Shown: positions 1 through 7,602, counted from the stretch's first letter. The stretch: DNA of 24,481 nucleotides from Syntrophales bacterium (GCA_023231165.1 JALNVY010000009.1:1-24481), one strand, 5' to 3'. Notes: generated from the sequence alone by a model not told the origin. Made by a program: numbers and translations.

Positions 1-104
1 AACGTTGATCTTCAAGATCCCGATTCCCTGGGTTTCAGGGTCAGAATATAAGCGGCCACAAAGATCATGATCACGATTTCAGCTTGCCAGACATAGGTAT
101 AGGC
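1..104. repeat. Terminal direct repeat, left copy
   Basis: Bases 1-104 are identical to bases 24378-24481. A perfect repeat at the two ends of a contig usually means a circular molecule, a tandem array, or an assembler overlap. The repeat carries the last codons of the MFS gene that ends at position 12, so it is ordinary coding sequence and not a specialised end. If the ends are merged, the unique circle is 24377 bp. Confidence 0.95.
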
Positions 105-1262
105 GCCGAACCGATCGTACATTAGGCCGGCCAGGTAAGGACCGATACTCCCGCCGATACCGAGAAAAAGGGTGAAAAATCCGTAAACGGACCCCAGGAC
201 GTGACGACCGAAACGGTTCGCTAACAGGATGGGCGCCAGGGGCGCCAGGGATCCGTAACCAAACCCGAAAATGACTGCGTAGCAGAAAAGACCGCGGGCG
301 GATGCGACCTGAAGCAGCACGACAAGCCCGGCCAGCATGAACACCATCCCCAGAAAAGCCGCGTACTTGGGATCGCGAATACGGTCACTGAGCCATCCGA
401 AGAAAAACTGACCGGCAAATCCCGCCAGGCCCAGGGCAGCCAGAGAAGAGGCGGCCAGGACTTTGTCAATACCCTGATCGATGGCAAAGGCCACCTGATG
501 AACAAATACGGTCATAAGCACCATCACCGCCAGGCTGAAGGACAGGGCCAGAACCTGGAACCTCTTGTCACCGCACATGTCCCCAAACCGCAACCGTGTT
601 GATTCCTGAAGCGCATCGATCTTGACGACCAGTTCCGGACGGGTTTCGCCGTCAGGCAACATGCCGTGATCCTCGGGACGGATTTTACGAAAAAAGAGCT
701 GTGAGAGACTGACGCCGACAACAAGGGTGATGATCCCCAACACCAGAAACCCTGTCTGCCAATTGAACTCCTTTACAATGACGCCCGCCAGGGGGGTCAG
801 GGCAACGGTGCCGAAGCTTACCCCCATCGTGGTAATTCCCAAGGCCGTCCCCCGCTTTCTGATAAACCATTTCGCCACCGAGGAATTGATCGCCACCACC
901 CCCAGCCCGGACGACCCGATCCCTAACAACAGGCCATAGACCAGATAAAATTGCCATGGTTCCCGGACAAATGCCGTGAGCATGAAACTCACGGCGGCAA
1001 TCACGGCCCCCCCGGTCACAATCCAACGGGGGGCAATCCGGTCCACCATCCTCCCGATTACGACGGCGCAAGCAGAATAGACGAACATGTTGAGGGAAGC
1101 ACCCAGAGATATGACTGAACGGGACCATCCGTAATCCGTGGCCAGGGGCTTCACAAAGACGCCGAAACAGTACCTGGAGCCGTAATTGATAGCCAGGACG
1201 AAAAAAGCGGCCCCGACTATATACCATCCCCAGAATATATCGGAGGCGGATTTACTTTTCAT
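12..1262 (-). CDS. MFS transporter, OFA/monocarboxylate-like
   Basis: This 416-residue integral membrane protein has the length and about 12 hydrophobic segments of a major facilitator. The N-terminus (GWYIVGAAFF, then a GVFVKPL segment and GWSRSVIS) resembles the oxalate/formate and monocarboxylate porter group. A loop motif, FGWLSDRIRDPKYA, follows the seventh to eighth segment. The start is an ATG preceded by a GGAGG four bases upstream. By family and context it probably moves a small organic acid across the inner membrane, as substrate uptake or product export, but the substrate cannot be read from the sequence. It is the last gene of the minus-strand array. Its 3' end forms the terminal repeat, so after circularisation it lies directly upstream of the broken EamA gene. 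Confidence 0.85.
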   Translation of the reverse strand: MKSKSASDIFWGWYIVGAAFFVLAINYGSRYCFGVFVKPLATDYGWSRSVISLGASLNMFVYSACAVVIGRMVDRIAPRWIVTGGAVIAAVSFMLTAFVREPWQFYLVYGLLLGIGSSGLGVVAINSSVAKWFIRKRGTALGITTMGVSFGTVALTPLAGVIVKEFNWQTGFLVLGIITLVVGVSLSQLFFRKIRPEDHGMLPDGETRPELVVKIDALQESTRLRFGDMCGDKRFQVLALSFSLAVMVLMTVFVHQVAFAIDQGIDKVLAASSLAALGLAGFAGQFFFGWLSDRIRDPKYAAFLGMVFMLAGLVVLLQVASARGLFCYAVIFGFGYGSLAPLAPILLANRFGRHVLGSVYGFFTLFLGIGGSIGPYLAGLMYDRFGAYTYVWQAEIVIMIFVAAYILTLKPRESGS

Positions 1263-1401
1263 CCCGCCTCCAGATATTTCCCGTTATTATCCCATTTGCG
1301 AAACAGTCCATATAAGGATAAAAATACCTGATCTTCAGGCATGCCCCATCAATTCAATATCATTAAGGATACTCTGTCAATTATGCTCAGGTGTGTCGAT
1401 C

Positions 1402-1971
1402 TTATGGTGTGCACTTATTCTTTTCGTTCTGTTTCGATTTATTTTTTACTAAATTTAGTAAAGGTCCTCCTGCACGCCATGTCCAACAGGTGTCCGTAAG
1501 TATATCGATCATATCCGACATGAGAAATTTGGGGGATCTTTGCAGTTTATAAGCCGCGTATCCCTGTATGGTTGAGGAACCCATTGATGTTAAAAGCGTC
1601 ATTAGATGCTGGCACCCTTTACCCCTGCCAAACAGCGTCTTTAACCTCGATGTGAATCCACCGGTAATTCTTAATCCCTTGACAGGCTCCATGCTGTTGA
1701 TGGTTTCCAAGCAATCCACACGTGGAACAGCAGGCATTTCCACATGCAGATCCTCAATCTCAAGGGTTGTTTTGTTAACGAGCAAATGGATGGTCATCTG
1801 ATGCAATATGCCGGGCGATCTTTTTTCACCTGCGGCCAAATAAAATTCCTGCCATCGATGATCTGTCAGACATCCCTCAACGACTAACCTCTGCTCGTCG
1901 TATTCGTATGTATTCATCTCTATAGTTCTCGTGTGATATTTCTTCCCTTTCGGTTTTCCAAACAAGTTCAT
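1402..1971 (-). CDS. DUF2889 domain protein
   Basis: This 189-residue soluble protein matches my recollection of the DUF2889 pattern. It has an N-terminal RTIEMNTYEYDEQRLVVEG strand region (about residues 16-34), a CLTDHRW turn, a mid segment on derived small molecules (IHLLVNKTTLEIEDLHVEMP), and the C-terminal GLRITGGFTSRLK ... GCQHLMTLL block with conserved Gly, Cys and His. Its biochemical role is unknown. Family members often sit beside acyl-CoA metabolism genes, as here. The last 20 residues are Lys/Asn-rich and low in complexity (KNKSKQNEKNK), and an 18-bp perfect palindrome lies in that coding stretch, so the original C-terminus may have been altered. The start is an ATG with a GAGAGG about 9 bases upstream. 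Confidence 0.7.
   Translation of the reverse strand: MNLFGKPKGKKYHTRTIEMNTYEYDEQRLVVEGCLTDHRWQEFYLAAGEKRSPGILHQMTIHLLVNKTTLEIEDLHVEMPAVPRVDCLETINSMEPVKGLRITGGFTSRLKTLFGRGKGCQHLMTLLTSMGSSTIQGYAAYKLQRSPKFLMSDMIDILTDTCWTWRAGGPLLNLVKNKSKQNEKNKCTP
1445..1462. repeat. 18-bp perfect palindrome
   Basis: TTTACTAAATTTAGTAAA reads the same on both strands. It lies inside the 3' end of the DUF2889 gene. It is too AT-rich and loop-free for a normal terminator, so it may be a protein-binding site or chance. Confidence 0.5.
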
Positions 1972-2041
1972 CCTGCGCTACCTCTCCCCACATTTGATTT
2001 TACTACACCGGAAACTAAATATAGCAACACATGAGCAGCGT

Positions 2042-2137
2042 CTACAGAAAATACAGGCATCGACTATCCCCGATTGAGCTGATAACAACCGGGCGCGGAA
2101 TCTCTTCAATAAACTTACTGTAATGCTCGTTATTCAT
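2042..2137 (-). CDS. Possible 31-residue ORF or gene fragment
   Basis: An ATG with AAGGAAG about 8 bases upstream opens a 31-codon frame beginning MNNEHYSKFIEEIPRPVV and ending at TAG. It lies in the gap between the crotonase and the DUF2889 gene. The good ribosome site and protein-like start suggest a genuine translation start, but the product is very short and I recognise no family. It may be the 5' remnant of a longer gene or a small peptide. Confidence 0.2.
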   Translation of the reverse strand: MNNEHYSKFIEEIPRPVVISSIGDSRCLYFL

Positions 2138-2209
2138 CTACAGTTCTTCCTTGTTTGGGAGCATCCTGAGCACTTTGTGCCGGAAGATGGTTTTGAGATT
2201 CCAGAGAGT

Positions 2210-2998
2210 TCATTTGCCCTGGAAATGAGGTTCCCTTCTTTCAAGGAAGGCCTTCGCCGCTTCGATGTGATCTTCCGTCTCCGTGAGGAGTGATACCTGG
2301 GAAGAAATATAATCCAGATGAGCCCGTAGGGTGCTAGTCTGTGACTGATAGACGGCCCTTTTCATCATACGAATGGCCAGCGGCGGCTTGCTCGCTATCT
2401 TCATTGCCAAGGCGGCTGTTTCTTCCATGAGACGGTCGTGGGGCACGACCCGGTTCACGATGCCCAGCCGCAGGGCCTCTTCGGTGCCGATTACATCTCC
2501 TGTGAGAAATAGCTCCAGCGCCTTGGCAACGCCGACCAGACGAGGCAGAAAATAGGCCCCACCGTCCCCCGGAATAAGCCCCAGCAAGATATAGGATTCG
2601 GCAAGCTTGGCCTTGTCCGAGCAGACGCGGAGGTCGCACATGAGGGCCATATCCAGTCCTGCTCCCATGGCGGAACCGTTGATCGCAGCAATGACCGGTT
2701 TGTCCAGATCTTCGAGAGCCAGGGCAATACGATGTACGCCTTCCCAGAGAAATTTCTTCATCTCCCAGGATCGAAGTTTCCCCTCGGCCATATCCCGGAT
2801 ATCACCACCGGAACAGAAACTATCACCTTTTCCAGTCACAATGACAACCTTAACACGATCATCCTTTTTGGCCGCTTCCAAATATTCACCCCACAGCCGG
2901 ATCATTTCGGAACTGAAGGCGTTCTTCGCCTCCGGCCGGTTCAGGGTAATCAGGGCGCAATCGTTCTCAACGGCATACAACACATGGTCGTCACTCAT
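2210..2998 (-). CDS. Enoyl-CoA hydratase/isomerase (crotonase) family protein
   Basis: This 262-residue protein has the crotonase fold hallmarks. The CoA/oxyanion segment SFCSGGD is near residues 60-66, and the second oxyanion loop AAINGSAMGAGLDMA spans 104-118, followed by LLGLIPGDGG at 138-147. The family would hydrate an enoyl-CoA to a 3-hydroxyacyl-CoA or shift a double bond. By eye the two catalytic glutamates of rat enoyl-CoA hydratase (Glu144, Glu164) correspond to Asp116 and Tyr136, so canonical hydratase chemistry is not assured. I chose the ATG at 2998 because AAGGTG lies 9 bases upstream; a GTG at 3019 would add seven Lys-rich residues. The 41-base structured repeat lies about 36 bases upstream. 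It is the only crotonase in the window and so would have to serve the hydration step. Confidence 0.85.
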   Translation of the reverse strand: MSDDHVLYAVENDCALITLNRPEAKNAFSSEMIRLWGEYLEAAKKDDRVKVVIVTGKGDSFCSGGDIRDMAEGKLRSWEMKKFLWEGVHRIALALEDLDKPVIAAINGSAMGAGLDMALMCDLRVCSDKAKLAESYILLGLIPGDGGAYFLPRLVGVAKALELFLTGDVIGTEEALRLGIVNRVVPHDRLMEETAALAMKIASKPPLAIRMMKRAVYQSQTSTLRAHLDYISSQVSLLTETEDHIEAAKAFLERREPHFQGK

Positions 2999-3034
2999 TT
3001 TTTTCTTCACCTTCAGCACTTCATAAATGATTTG

Positions 3035-3075
3035 AATCTCTTCGGATCATATTCCCCGAAGCTTGCTTCGTTCCT
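3035..3075 (-). repeat. 41-base structured leader repeat, copy 1
   Basis: This element matches 35 of 41 bases with 19046-19086. A central arm (3056-3061, CCGAAG) can pair with CTTCGG at 3040-3045, or with CTTCG at 3066-3070 around a CTTG loop, so two hairpins exclude each other. It sits 36 bases before the crotonase ATG on the transcribed strand. It could be a leader regulatory element or a dispersed palindromic repeat. Confidence 0.6.
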
Positions 3076-3504
3076 AAGATATAGACAAACATTCCTCGAA
3101 AGACGGTACGTCGTCCAGGTCGCCAGCCGAACAGTATTGCTGGCTCGCGTGCCGGAGTTTCGCCGACAACAGGCAGGTGGCACCCAATGCGGGCTTAACT
3201 GGACGCGGAGGTGTAGATTTCTTCAACCGCCTGTGCGCTGCAAGCGGCCGCTACCAGGCTTTTACGAATACAGCCCACGGTGTCTCCGGTGTCCGCATGC
3301 CTCAAGCGATTCCTTGCAGGTAGCTTGAAGGTGACATGAACACCGTCCGGCAGAAGGAGGGCCCCTGCCGAAGCCGGTTTCTCCGTAAAACCCAGTCCTC
3401 TGCAGGCGATGGCTAAAGCCGCGTCCTGATGTACTGAAATACCTAACCTATCCACGTAATTGACCGCACCTATCATTGATGTGTAGAATGAATGATTGAG
3501 TTTT
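3076..3504. other. Gene-poor gap between thioesterase and crotonase
   Basis: Between the thioesterase stop and the structured repeat I find no recognisable gene. The only candidate is an unassigned frame at 3195-3476. The stretch may hold a decayed gene. Confidence 0.4.
3195..3476 (-). CDS. Unrecognised 93-residue ORF
   Basis: This frame begins MIGAVNYVDRLGISVHQDAA and runs to a stop 280 bases later. It has no clear Shine-Dalgarno sequence and no motif I recognise. Its composition is soluble and Ala-rich, and it lies in the same orientation as the flanking genes. It may be a fragment of a decayed gene or a chance open frame. I assign no function. Confidence 0.22.
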   Translation of the reverse strand: MIGAVNYVDRLGISVHQDAALAIACRGLGFTEKPASAGALLLPDGVHVTFKLPARNRLRHADTGDTVGCIRKSLVAAACSAQAVEEIYTSASS

Positions 3505-3936
3505 TTACCTCTGATTTTTGGCTTTTATTGCCATCTTATATATTTCTTCGTTCTCACGAATATACTCTTCAGACAGACTCATTCCATGGGCATACGGTTT
3601 ACCACTTTTGTCAACAGTAACGAATGTCGTCATTCCCGTTACTGATGGGATACGATTTTCATTCACAAAAACCTTGCCATAGGCTGTGATGCTTTTTTTC
3701 CCCAGCAAGGCAACCCGGGTCTTTAACTCCACAATATCTCCCTTCGTGGCGGGGCGTACGAAATCCATGCCGTGAATCCGGACGCAGACAATATCCTCCG
3801 GCCTCCCAAGCAATTTAATCGCCGCGATCAAGCATCCCTCGACCAGCCATTCAGACATTCTTCCTGCAAAAAGGGTCCCGTGATGATTGAGGTCTTCTGA
3901 TTTGATGATGCGCGATATCTTTGTCTCTTCGATCAT
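3505..3936 (-). CDS. Hotdog-fold acyl-CoA thioesterase
   Basis: This 143-residue protein is a single hotdog domain. The signature NHHGTLFAGRMSEWLVEG (residues 17-34) is that of acyl-CoA thioesterases in the NHHGTLFAGR subgroup, in which a Glu (here Glu33) follows the position holding Asp in YciA-type enzymes. The family hydrolyses acyl-CoA to free acid and CoA in the cytoplasm, often as a safety valve that frees CoA during beta-oxidation. The start ATG has a clean AGGAG five bases upstream. It lies between the crotonase and the nuclease remnant, with no overlap to either. Confidence 0.85.
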   Translation of the reverse strand: MIEETKISRIIKSEDLNHHGTLFAGRMSEWLVEGCLIAAIKLLGRPEDIVCVRIHGMDFVRPATKGDIVELKTRVALLGKKSITAYGKVFVNENRIPSVTGMTTFVTVDKSGKPYAHGMSLSEEYIRENEEIYKMAIKAKNQR

Positions 3937-4031
3937 GATTGCTCCTGATTCATTTATTTATTCTGTTTTTCAACCTTCCAGAGGATACACTCCTTAATGA
4001 CGGCCCGCCTTCATTGACCGCTCCCCCTCAG

Positions 4032-4559
4032 CTACTGCCGAGTTTCAACCGTCCAAATTTGCTTCAACGGGAGCTTAGCTTTTAAGTTATCCTCTAATTG
4101 ATCATAGCTGGAAATAAGCTGCTCCAGCACTTCATTGATAGCCCATAGCTGAATATTAATGGGCCCCTGGGCAACTTTACTATAGATTGAGTTCTCAAAT
4201 CCATTCCAGGACACCAAGATACCTTCTCTTGACCGGGATTCCTGTATCGCATCATAAAGCAGGTTCAGCGATTTCAGCTCCATAGGTGCAGATTGAGATG
4301 CAACCGTCACACAGGCCCGAGGACCTACTCCAAGAAAACAACGTCCCGCAAGAATATCAACAATTCTATCCAATCCCTCGGGATTGCGCCATGTTGTATA
4401 ACCCTGGGCGATAAGAATCGCCTCAACGAGCCCGACCAAATTTTTCCCCTTGAACTGTGCCTCAAGGAGTTTAATAATCTTCTCGCGGGCTATTATTTCC
4501 AGATCGCCGCCCTCGACAATTTCATGGTCCATCCTGTCATCCTTTGAACGAGATAGCAT
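4032..4559 (-). pseudogene. Mrr-type restriction endonuclease remnant, active site degraded
   Basis: The 175 residues match the C-terminal catalytic region of Mrr-like (type IV, PD-(D/E)xK) endonucleases: LVEAILIAQGYTTWRNPEG, then VDILAG, GILVSWNGF and LPLKQIWT. Family members usually carry a longer N-terminal region. Here translation starts just before this domain, with AAAGGAGG six bases before the ATG at 4559. The usual Q-x-K catalytic strand (CVQVKS in relatives) reads CVTVAS at residues 83-88, so the catalytic Lys is Ala87 and the Gln is Thr85. Glu46 and Asp68 remain. It is therefore probably a truncated and catalytically dead relic, or a DNA-binding protein derived from one. It sits between thioesterase and thiolase genes and has no methylase partner. 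Confidence 0.65.
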
Positions 4560-4657
4560 CCCCAACCTCCTTTAAGGATTGAGCTTCATCTTCGAAGTCG
4601 ACTCCATCCTGCATCCAATATTTCTATTACCTTCGCTAAGCGCCTCTTTCTTCAAAA

Positions 4658-5089
4658 TCAGGTCTTTTGGAATACATAGTCGACATGGCCGCCGGTCAGC
4701 CGGTGCGGGCATGTTTTCATCTCCATCCCGATATGAAGTTCCGCCTCGGAAATTGAAGATTCGATTCTGCCGAATATTTTGTAGTCACCGTAATCGAGCA
4801 CGGCAATCGTATAGGGCAGTCCCTGAGTAAAACCCGTAGGTCCGAATCTGAGCGTGCTGAAACTGAGCAATTTTCCGGTTCCTTTCACCTCGAACCACTC
4901 CATGTCGCTATCCAGTGAATGACAGCAGTCGGCCCTTGGTGGAAAGAAAGATATCCCGCACTTTTTGCACCGGCTTCCCATGATCCTGCCTTGCTGCAGA
5001 TAGCCGATAAAATCATTGACTCTGGTCACGCTCGTAAAACTCATCGTACCAAATTCATTGAACCGATTATCCACTGCCAATGTCGCCAT
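4658..5089 (-). CDS. DUF35 zinc-ribbon/OB-fold partner of thiolase
   Basis: This 143-residue protein has the two-part layout of DUF35 proteins: an N-terminal rubredoxin-like zinc ribbon (Cys41, Cys44, Cys55), then an OB-fold from about residue 65 (VKGTGKLLSFSTLRFG through LDYGDYKIFGRI). Such proteins form a complex with SCP2-type thiolases, as BbsA does with BbsB in anaerobic toluene degradation or the archaeal acetoacetyl-CoA thiolase/HMG-CoA synthase assembly, where they bind the CoA moiety. The gene starts one base after the thiolase stop, so the two are almost certainly co-translated. The second zinc knuckle is unusual: CCHS replaces the normal C-x-x-C, leaving Ser at the fourth ligand position, with Cys56 or His57 as possible substitutes. 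Confidence 0.85.
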   Translation of the reverse strand: MATLAVDNRFNEFGTMSFTSVTRVNDFIGYLQQGRIMGSRCKKCGISFFPPRADCCHSLDSDMEWFEVKGTGKLLSFSTLRFGPTGFTQGLPYTIAVLDYGDYKIFGRIESSISEAELHIGMEMKTCPHRLTGGHVDYVFQKT

Positions 5090-5090
5090 G

Positions 5091-6260
5091 TTATTCCCTG
5101 CCCAGGATGATTACATTCGTATAGAGGCCTGCGCCACCCACATTGTGGACAAGTCCCAAAGCGGGATCCTTCACCTGAAAGTCCCCTGATTCCCCTCTCA
5201 GTTGCAGGACAATGGCTCTGACCTGGGAACCGCCCGTTGCCGCGATGGGATGCCCCTTGGAGAGAATGCCGCCATCGACATTCACCGGGATCTTTCCTTC
5301 TTTATAGGTTTCTTTGGAAGCAATGAGTCCGGGGCCATCGCCGGGCCGGGCAAAGCCGAGATCTTCATAGGCCATGATTTCAGCAATGGTAAAGCCATCG
5401 TGAACTTCCGCCACATCAATGTCGCCGGGTTGTACACCAGCCATTTTGTATGCTTTCTTCGCCGCCTCCTTCGCAGAATGGAAGCTGTAGAACGTCTCGC
5501 GACCCGCCATATTGACGGATGCTGAGGCGGAACCCAGGCCCAGTATCCAGACCGGCTTCTCGCTCATGGCTTTCGACTTCTCTTCGTTCGCCAGGATGAT
5601 GCAGGAACTTCCGTCCGCGTTTTTGCAACAATCTCCAACCCGCAACGGGCTCGAATGGATCGCGCCCAGACGGCTGGCAGGAGCATTAAAGTCATTTATG
5701 GTCAATACTTTGCGAATCATCGCTTTTTCATTGAGAACGCCGTAGGTGGAAGCCTTTATCCTGACACGAGTCATATCTTCCATTGTTGTCCCATACTTCT
5801 CCATATGGCCTCGTGCAAACATAGCAAAATAAGCCGGCATCGTCGTTCCGAACGGCGATTCCCACTGGATATCGGCGCCTCGACCCATGCGTTCCTGTGA
5901 GTCGGCCGCTGTAATTTCAGAAGTTTTCTGAAAACCGAGTACGGCGACGATATCGTGAAGACCTGATTTCACGAGGGAATATGCCGCCCGGATACCCGTC
6001 GTACCTGATGAGCAAAGTGTTTCCACGTTGAATGTCGGCTGGGGATTCAGCCCCAGATATTCGACTAAAACGCCTGCGGGCGACCTTTGCCTGTCATACT
6101 CCGGAGCCGAACAAACAACGGTAGCATCGATATCCTTTCCGGCGATCTTCGCGTCCCCAATCGCTTCCTTGAAACTTTCGAAAACCATTTCTCTTATCGA
6201 CCCCGGATAGGCGCGAACAAATCGGCTTTGCCCAACTCCTATGATTCCAACCTTACCCAT
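5091..6260 (-). CDS. SCP2-like thiolase (acyl-CoA C-acetyltransferase)
   Basis: This 389-residue enzyme belongs to the thiolase superfamily of the SCP2/nondecarboxylating type. The nucleophilic Cys83 lies in VETLCSSGT. The block EVHDGFTIAE is near 285-294, KGHPIAATG near 335-343, and HNVGGAG near 373-379, where classical thiolases carry the second Cys motif. It would cleave a 3-oxoacyl-CoA with CoA, releasing acetyl-CoA, in the last step of the cycle. Its partner DUF35 protein follows after one base. Such pairs include BbsAB (benzoylsuccinyl-CoA thiolase), but the substrate here is not determined. The protein is full length for the family. Confidence 0.88.
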   Translation of the reverse strand: MGKVGIIGVGQSRFVRAYPGSIREMVFESFKEAIGDAKIAGKDIDATVVCSAPEYDRQRSPAGVLVEYLGLNPQPTFNVETLCSSGTTGIRAAYSLVKSGLHDIVAVLGFQKTSEITAADSQERMGRGADIQWESPFGTTMPAYFAMFARGHMEKYGTTMEDMTRVRIKASTYGVLNEKAMIRKVLTINDFNAPASRLGAIHSSPLRVGDCCKNADGSSCIILANEEKSKAMSEKPVWILGLGSASASVNMAGRETFYSFHSAKEAAKKAYKMAGVQPGDIDVAEVHDGFTIAEIMAYEDLGFARPGDGPGLIASKETYKEGKIPVNVDGGILSKGHPIAATGGSQVRAIVLQLRGESGDFQVKDPALGLVHNVGGAGLYTNVIILGRE

Positions 6261-6378
6261 CTATTGATTCCTCATTGGGGATGATCCCTATTCATTCCAG
6301 TTCAATAAGAACAACTATTGCTCTTTGGGTTGCGGCTCCTTTGCACCTTGGATATCGAGGAATCCCGTGAAAGAAATC

Positions 6379-7290
6379 CTACGGCTTGCGATCAAACCCT
6401 TCCGTAAGAATCTCCTTGATGTCATTCCGTGATTTCTTGTCACCCGATGAATAGTCATACCACCCTTTCCCCGTCTTTCTTCCCAAGTCTCCTTTCTCAA
6501 CAAGCCGCTCTAAAAAAATGTCAGGCTTCCATTTCGGATCTCCGTACCCGTCGTACAGTACCCTCAGGACTTCGAGTCCTACGTCAAGACCGACCATGTC
6601 GGCAACCTCGAAGGGACCCAACGGAAGGCCAAGAGCCAGTTTCGCGGCTTTATCTATATCCTCGATGTTCGCAACACCTTCGTTCAGACAGTGATAAGCT
6701 TCATTTCTGAAAGCCTGGTTCATCCGGTTGACGAGGAACCCCGGTACATCCTTGACCCGGACGGTCTCCTTCATCATGGAATGAGCCAGTTTTTCCGTCG
6801 TGACGACCGTATCGAAAGAAGTCTCAGCTCCTCTGACGACCTCCGCAATCCTCATGGCCGGGACAGGATTGAAGAAATGTAACCCGACAAATTTGCCGGG
6901 CCTCCTTATTGTTGTTGCGAGTTTTGAAATTGGAATCGATGAGGTATTTGTGGAAAAGATCACGTCAGGTCGGCAAATTGAATCCAATTTTCCGAATACC
7001 TCTTTTTTTACATCAAAATTTTCCGAAACGGATTCAATTACAAAATCGACATCTCTGGCATCCTCCCAATTGGAAGTCGGCCTGATTCGGGATAAGATCT
7101 CCGCCTTCCCGGAAGTCGTGATTTTGTCTTTTTTAACGAGACGGGTGAGTCCCTGGTCGATCAGCTTTAAGCCTCTCTCTTTATTTTTATGGAGTTTCAT
7201 AAAAACAAAGTACCCTGCCTGGGCTGCAACCTGCACTATTCCTGCGGCCATGGTGCCGGAACCTATAATTATTATCGATTTTATTCCCAT
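6379..7290 (-). CDS. 3-hydroxyacyl-CoA dehydrogenase
   Basis: This 303-residue enzyme oxidises a 3-hydroxyacyl-CoA to the 3-oxoacyl-CoA using a nicotinamide cofactor. The Rossmann motif GSGTMAAG is at residues 10-17. The catalytic set Ser117, His138 (in GLHFFNP), Glu150 and Asn188 (in VPGFLVNRM) is intact, and the C-terminal helical domain ends KTGKGWYDY. One oddity is that the acidic residue usually found at the end of the second strand, which holds the NAD ribose, is Leu33 in FMKLHK. The length matches monofunctional PaaH/Hbd proteins. Its Shine-Dalgarno is weak. The tandem hairpin array lies just upstream on the transcribed strand, separating it from the 611-residue dehydrogenase gene. Confidence 0.9.
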   Translation of the reverse strand: MGIKSIIIIGSGTMAAGIVQVAAQAGYFVFMKLHKNKERGLKLIDQGLTRLVKKDKITTSGKAEILSRIRPTSNWEDARDVDFVIESVSENFDVKKEVFGKLDSICRPDVIFSTNTSSIPISKLATTIRRPGKFVGLHFFNPVPAMRIAEVVRGAETSFDTVVTTEKLAHSMMKETVRVKDVPGFLVNRMNQAFRNEAYHCLNEGVANIEDIDKAAKLALGLPLGPFEVADMVGLDVGLEVLRVLYDGYGDPKWKPDIFLERLVEKGDLGRKTGKGWYDYSSGDKKSRNDIKEILTEGFDRKP

Positions 7291-7327
7291 ATTTTACCAA
7301 ACACCTTCCGCAATGCTGATCCCAAAA

Positions 7328-7602
7328 GGGAGGCGGGACCGGGGGGCACACTACCCCGGTCCCGATGTTCGGAGCTGGATGTTATTGCTCCTTGTAGATC
7401 TCGTTACTAATTCGTTTAAGTACCCGTCCACGTATTCACCCTTGAGGAAGGGAGGCGGGACCGGGGATACGCAACCCCGGTCCCGCTGTTTGGAGCTGAA
7501 TGTTATGGCTCCTTGTAGGTTTCGTTACTAATCCGTTTAAGTACCCGTCCACGTGTTCACCGGAGAGGAGGGGGGCCGGGCTCTCCCCAAAAACCCGGCC
7601 CC
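7328..7602. repeat. Tandem GC-rich hairpin repeat array, 2.5 units of 122 bases
   Basis: Two units (7328-7449 and 7450-7571) share about 90 percent identity over a 70-base core and carry perfect hairpins with arms CGGGACCGGGG/CCCCGGTCCCG at 7334-7344/7354-7364 and 7456-7466/7475-7485. A third hairpin, GGGGCCGGG/CCCGGCCCC, lies at 7572-7580/7594-7602. The loops differ in sequence and length while the stems hold, and the A-T pair becomes G-C in the third copy. Each core also has a small GGAGC/GCTCC stem. The array fills the 338-base gap between two genes. There is no proper U-run on either strand, so these are not ordinary terminators. Confidence 0.85.

Noticed and set aside
1..104. Terminal repeat as phage direct terminal repeats
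   Set aside because: No capsid, terminase, portal or lysis gene is present, and the repeat is just the end of an MFS gene.
2732..3328. 198-residue plus-strand open frame
   Set aside because: It is antisense to the crotonase over much of its length and has no motif; the remainder crosses the structured repeat.
3505..3936. Thioesterase as defective because the usual Asp is Val
   Set aside because: The NHHGTLFAGR...EW..E pattern is a known thioesterase subgroup with Glu in the next position, so it is probably active.
6800..7531. 243-residue plus-strand open frame
   Set aside because: It is antisense to the intact 3-hydroxyacyl-CoA dehydrogenase and runs into the hairpin array; it has no protein-like motifs.
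7328..7602. CRISPR array from the repeated units
   Set aside because: Units are 122 bases with no short regular repeat and spacer pattern, only two to three units, and no cas genes are present.
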